From IMG/VR virus record IMGVR_UViG_3300020221_000125, positions 1 through 23,135 of that record: 23,135 nucleotides of DNA. One strand, written 5' to 3'. The notes under the pieces are model-generated. The model was not told where the DNA came from and did no database searches. It saw only the letters and a program-made list of their open reading frames with translations. Origin of the DNA: a virus. Positions 22,415 through 23,135 of the stretch are shown one piece after another. The stretch's first letter is position 1. Each line of letters begins with the position of its first letter. The translations under genes and the position numbers were made by a program.

Positions 22415-22594
22415 TCAGTCTGGATATCCATCATCATCACCATCATAAAACACTTCGTCGTACTCGCTAATGTAAGGTGCTACTTCTTCATAGTTCGCTC
22501 TATAAGCATCTACGTCTGAATAAATCTCAGATTTTAAAGAGTCCACTAGTAACTCTAGATTATGAACAATCAGTTTAAGTCTTTCTTTATCCAT
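22415..22594 (-). CDS. Acidic 59-aa hypothetical protein before thyX
   Basis: A 59-residue protein: an amphipathic N-terminal helix (MDKERLKLIVHNLELLVDSL) followed by a highly acidic Tyr/Asp tail with EYDEVFYDGDDDGYPD. No family is recognised; an acidic tail of this sort is often seen in small phage inhibitors or DNA mimics, but that is only a possibility. Its start is 32 bases downstream of the intrinsic terminator, so it is the first gene of the thyX operon. The stop is ten bases before the thyX ATG. A weak promoter candidate lies in the 31-base gap (TTGTAG, 16 bases, TATGTAT). Confidence 0.75.
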   Translation of the reverse strand: MDKERLKLIVHNLELLVDSLKSEIYSDVDAYRANYEEVAPYISEYDEVFYDGDDDGYPD

Positions 22595-22625
22595 AATAAT
22601 ACATAGTCTTCAAGTATTTTACTAC

Positions 22626-22650
22626 AAAAAAAGGAGGGTGTAAACCCTCC
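22626..22650 (-). terminator. Strong intrinsic terminator
   Basis: On the minus strand GGAGGGT-TTAC-ACCCTCC is a perfect seven-base-pair, GC-rich stem with a four-base loop, followed at once by seven T. It closes the four-gene micro-operon 22659-23135 and lies 32 bases before the 59-aa gene. This is the only classical Rho-independent terminator seen in the window. Confidence 0.92.
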
Positions 22651-22658
22651 CCTGTTAA

Positions 22659-22748
22659 TCAGTATTTATACAACCATTGAATATAGGTTGAAAGTAAGAT
22701 TGTCCCTAGAGATATAGTAGCAGTTAAAGATATAACGGTTTGTGCCAT
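22659..22748 (-). CDS. 29-aa single-pass membrane peptide
   Basis: A 29-residue peptide, MAQTVISLTATISLGTILLS plus TYIQWLYKY. A hydrophobic stretch of about 17 residues ends in aromatic and basic residues, like a membrane peptide with its C-terminus in the cytoplasm. A Shine-Dalgarno AGGAG lies seven bases before the ATG, and its A overlaps the preceding stop (TAATG), so it is probably translated. I compared it by eye with small photosystem and cytochrome b6f subunits and found no match. It ends nine bases before the terminator hairpin, so it is the last gene of its transcript. Confidence 0.7.
   Translation of the reverse strand: MAQTVISLTATISLGTILLSTYIQWLYKY
22663..22670 (-). promoter_or_regulatory. 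Perfect T4-type late consensus TATAAATA before the terminator
   Basis: On the minus strand TATAAATAC overlaps the last codons of the 29-aa gene (Leu-Tyr-Lys-Tyr). It is the exact T4 late -10 octamer. Initiation six or seven bases downstream would put the hairpin at the extreme 5' end of a thyX-operon transcript. Codon choice alone could make this match, so confidence is low. Confidence 0.3.
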
Positions 22749-22846
22749 TACTTTGCTCCTACTAGTTGTGCTAGTTGTGCTTGATGACGACGCTCCTCTT
22801 TTTGCTTTTGTTCCTTAATCAATTGTAGGAAGTTAAGTTTTTTCAT
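22748..22846 (-). CDS. 32-aa basic, helical micro-protein
   Basis: A 32-residue protein, MKKLNFLQLIKEQKQKEERR followed by HQAQLAQLVGAK, entirely helical and strongly charged. It has the best Shine-Dalgarno in the window (GGAGGAGAAGAA just ahead of ATG). Its start overlaps the end of the DUF4278-like gene (ATGA) and its stop overlaps the next start (TAATG). Nucleic-acid or protein binding is possible. No family is recognised. Confidence 0.75.
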   Translation of the reverse strand: MKKLNFLQLIKEQKQKEERRHQAQLAQLVGAK

Positions 22847-23004
22847 TTCTTCTCCTCCCAGTTCCAGTTGTTACAAGGACGATAAGCAACACCACGATAT
22901 GTGTTTGATGGATGCGATGGAGCATGTGTTTGTGAATACCACTTACGATATTCTAGTTTCGGAGTGTGAGTGTTATACTTCACACCACGATAGGTTGCTG
23001 TCAT
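22843..23004 (-). CDS. DUF4278-like 'YRG' micro-protein
   Basis: A 53-residue protein carrying two copies of a TYRGVxY motif: TYRGVKYNTHTPKLEY at 4-19 and TYRGVAYRP at 35-43. 'YRGVxY' near the N-terminus is the mark of DUF4278, a family of short cyanobacterial proteins of unknown function. The gene overlaps its upstream partner by ATGA and has a purine-rich ribosome-binding region (GAGGGGACCAAGGG) ahead of ATG. It contains Arg, His, Tyr and Trp in quantity, so nucleic-acid contact is thinkable, but no role is established. Confidence 0.75.
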   Translation of the reverse strand: MTATYRGVKYNTHTPKLEYRKWYSQTHAPSHPSNTYRGVAYRPCNNWNWEEKK

Positions 23005-23126
23005 CCCTTGGTCCCCTCTTTTACAAATTTGACCCCACGATAGGTCTCATTGTATTGTTGAGGTTGTTGTTGCATTTGCTGTTGATATGCGATACGCTTT
23101 TCGGTATCGTATTCAACGCCACGGTA
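22892..23126. repeat. Four copies of a CCACGATA-type octamer encoding YRG motifs
   Basis: On the plus strand CCACGATA occurs at 22892, 22985 and 23035, and CCACGGTA at 23119. On the coding strand each encodes Tyr-Arg-Gly, so the DNA repeat mirrors the four protein motifs of the two DUF4278-like genes. It suggests motif duplication rather than a binding site. Confidence 0.7.
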
Positions 23127-23135
23127 TACGACTTT
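23001..23135 (-). CDS. DUF4278-like 'YRG' protein, 5' end cut by the window edge
   Basis: An open frame entering from the right edge gives 44 residues up to the stop at 23001. It starts in the window with KVVYRGVEYDTEKR and has a second copy, TYRGVKFVKEGTKG, at the C-terminus. A Gln-rich middle (QQQMQQQPQQ) separates them. It is therefore a paralogue of the next gene, with the same two-motif plan. The only in-frame Met lies after the first motif, so the true start is outside the window. Confidence 0.75.
   Translation of the reverse strand, partial: KVVYRGVEYDTEKRIAYQQQMQQQPQQYNETYRGVKFVKEGTKG

Noticed and set aside
22405-22446. A 14-residue N-terminal extension of ThyX starting MMVMMMDIQ
   Set aside because: These bases encode the acidic GDDDGYPD tail of the 59-aa gene in another frame; the Met run is a shadow of GAT-rich codons, and the natural ThyX start is the ATG at 22404.
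22659-22748. 29-aa membrane peptide as a photosystem or cytochrome b6f small subunit
   Set aside because: By-eye comparison with PsbN, PsbT, PsaM, PetN and similar peptides gave no shared pattern beyond hydrophobicity.
22892-23126. CCACGATA repeats as a CRISPR-like array or protein-binding iterons
   Set aside because: Spacing is irregular (93, 50 and 84 bases), the unit is short and it is explained by the recurring Tyr-Arg-Gly codons of the DUF4278-like genes.
1-23135. Insertion sequences, integrase, attachment sites, homing endonucleases, psbA/psbD
   Set aside because: No transposase, integrase, terminal inverted repeats, GIY-YIG/HNH-type frames or photosystem reaction-centre genes were recognised in the window.

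Overview
The window is a stretch of an AT-rich, T4-like myovirus genome that most probably infects marine picocyanobacteria (Synechococcus/Prochlorococcus). The T4 morphogenesis and replication genes are recognisable (gp5, gp26, gp48, gp53, gp54 and gp4 types; gp32, gp33, gp59). They are mixed with genes typical of cyanophages: thyX, phoH, a PD-(D/E)XK exonuclease, a CP12-like protein, a DUF1825-like protein and DUF4278-like 'YRG' proteins. Coding density is very high. Neighbouring genes usually overlap (ATGA or TAATG junctions) or are a few bases apart, and no intergenic stretch exceeds about 65 bases.

Layout. (1) Positions 1-823, minus strand: three small unknown genes, one cut by the left edge, and a tRNA-Leu(UAA). 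(2) Positions 875-14834, minus strand: a tail/baseplate operon. In transcription order it holds a gp54-like tube initiator, gp26, a 57-aa gene in the gp51 position, a tail protein with an M23 domain, a tail protein with a lysozyme-like domain, a gp27-like hub protein, a CP12-like gene, a gp5-like hub/spike protein, a beta-helix-like spike protein, two paralogous fibre/decoration proteins and a final structural protein. (3) Positions 14872-17856, plus strand: gp4-like head-completion nuclease, an unknown protein, gp48 and gp53. This block diverges from gp54 at 14835-14871 and meets gp32 tail-to-tail with no spacer at 17856/17857. (4) Positions 17857-22594, minus strand: a DNA metabolism/transcription operon, in the order 59-aa acidic ORF, thyX, FmdB-like protein, phoH, exonuclease, gp33, gp59, DUF1825-like protein, gp32. 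(5) Positions 22626-23135, minus strand: a chain of four tiny translationally coupled genes ending at a strong intrinsic terminator.

How the genes work together. The right-hand operon makes nucleotides (ThyX), loads helicase (gp59), coats ssDNA (gp32) and supplies the late-transcription co-activator (gp33). Gp33 would act with a sigma (gp55-type) encoded elsewhere on AATAAATA/TATAAATA-like late promoters, several of which lie in front of the structural genes. The left and central operons build the baseplate, hub and tail tube. The most notable design feature is that the functions of T4 gp5 (OB-fold, lysozyme, beta-helix needle) appear spread over separate genes. Two paralogous large tail proteins carry different peptidoglycan-hydrolase-type domains. 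All family assignments come from reading the protein sequences by eye; no database search was run.
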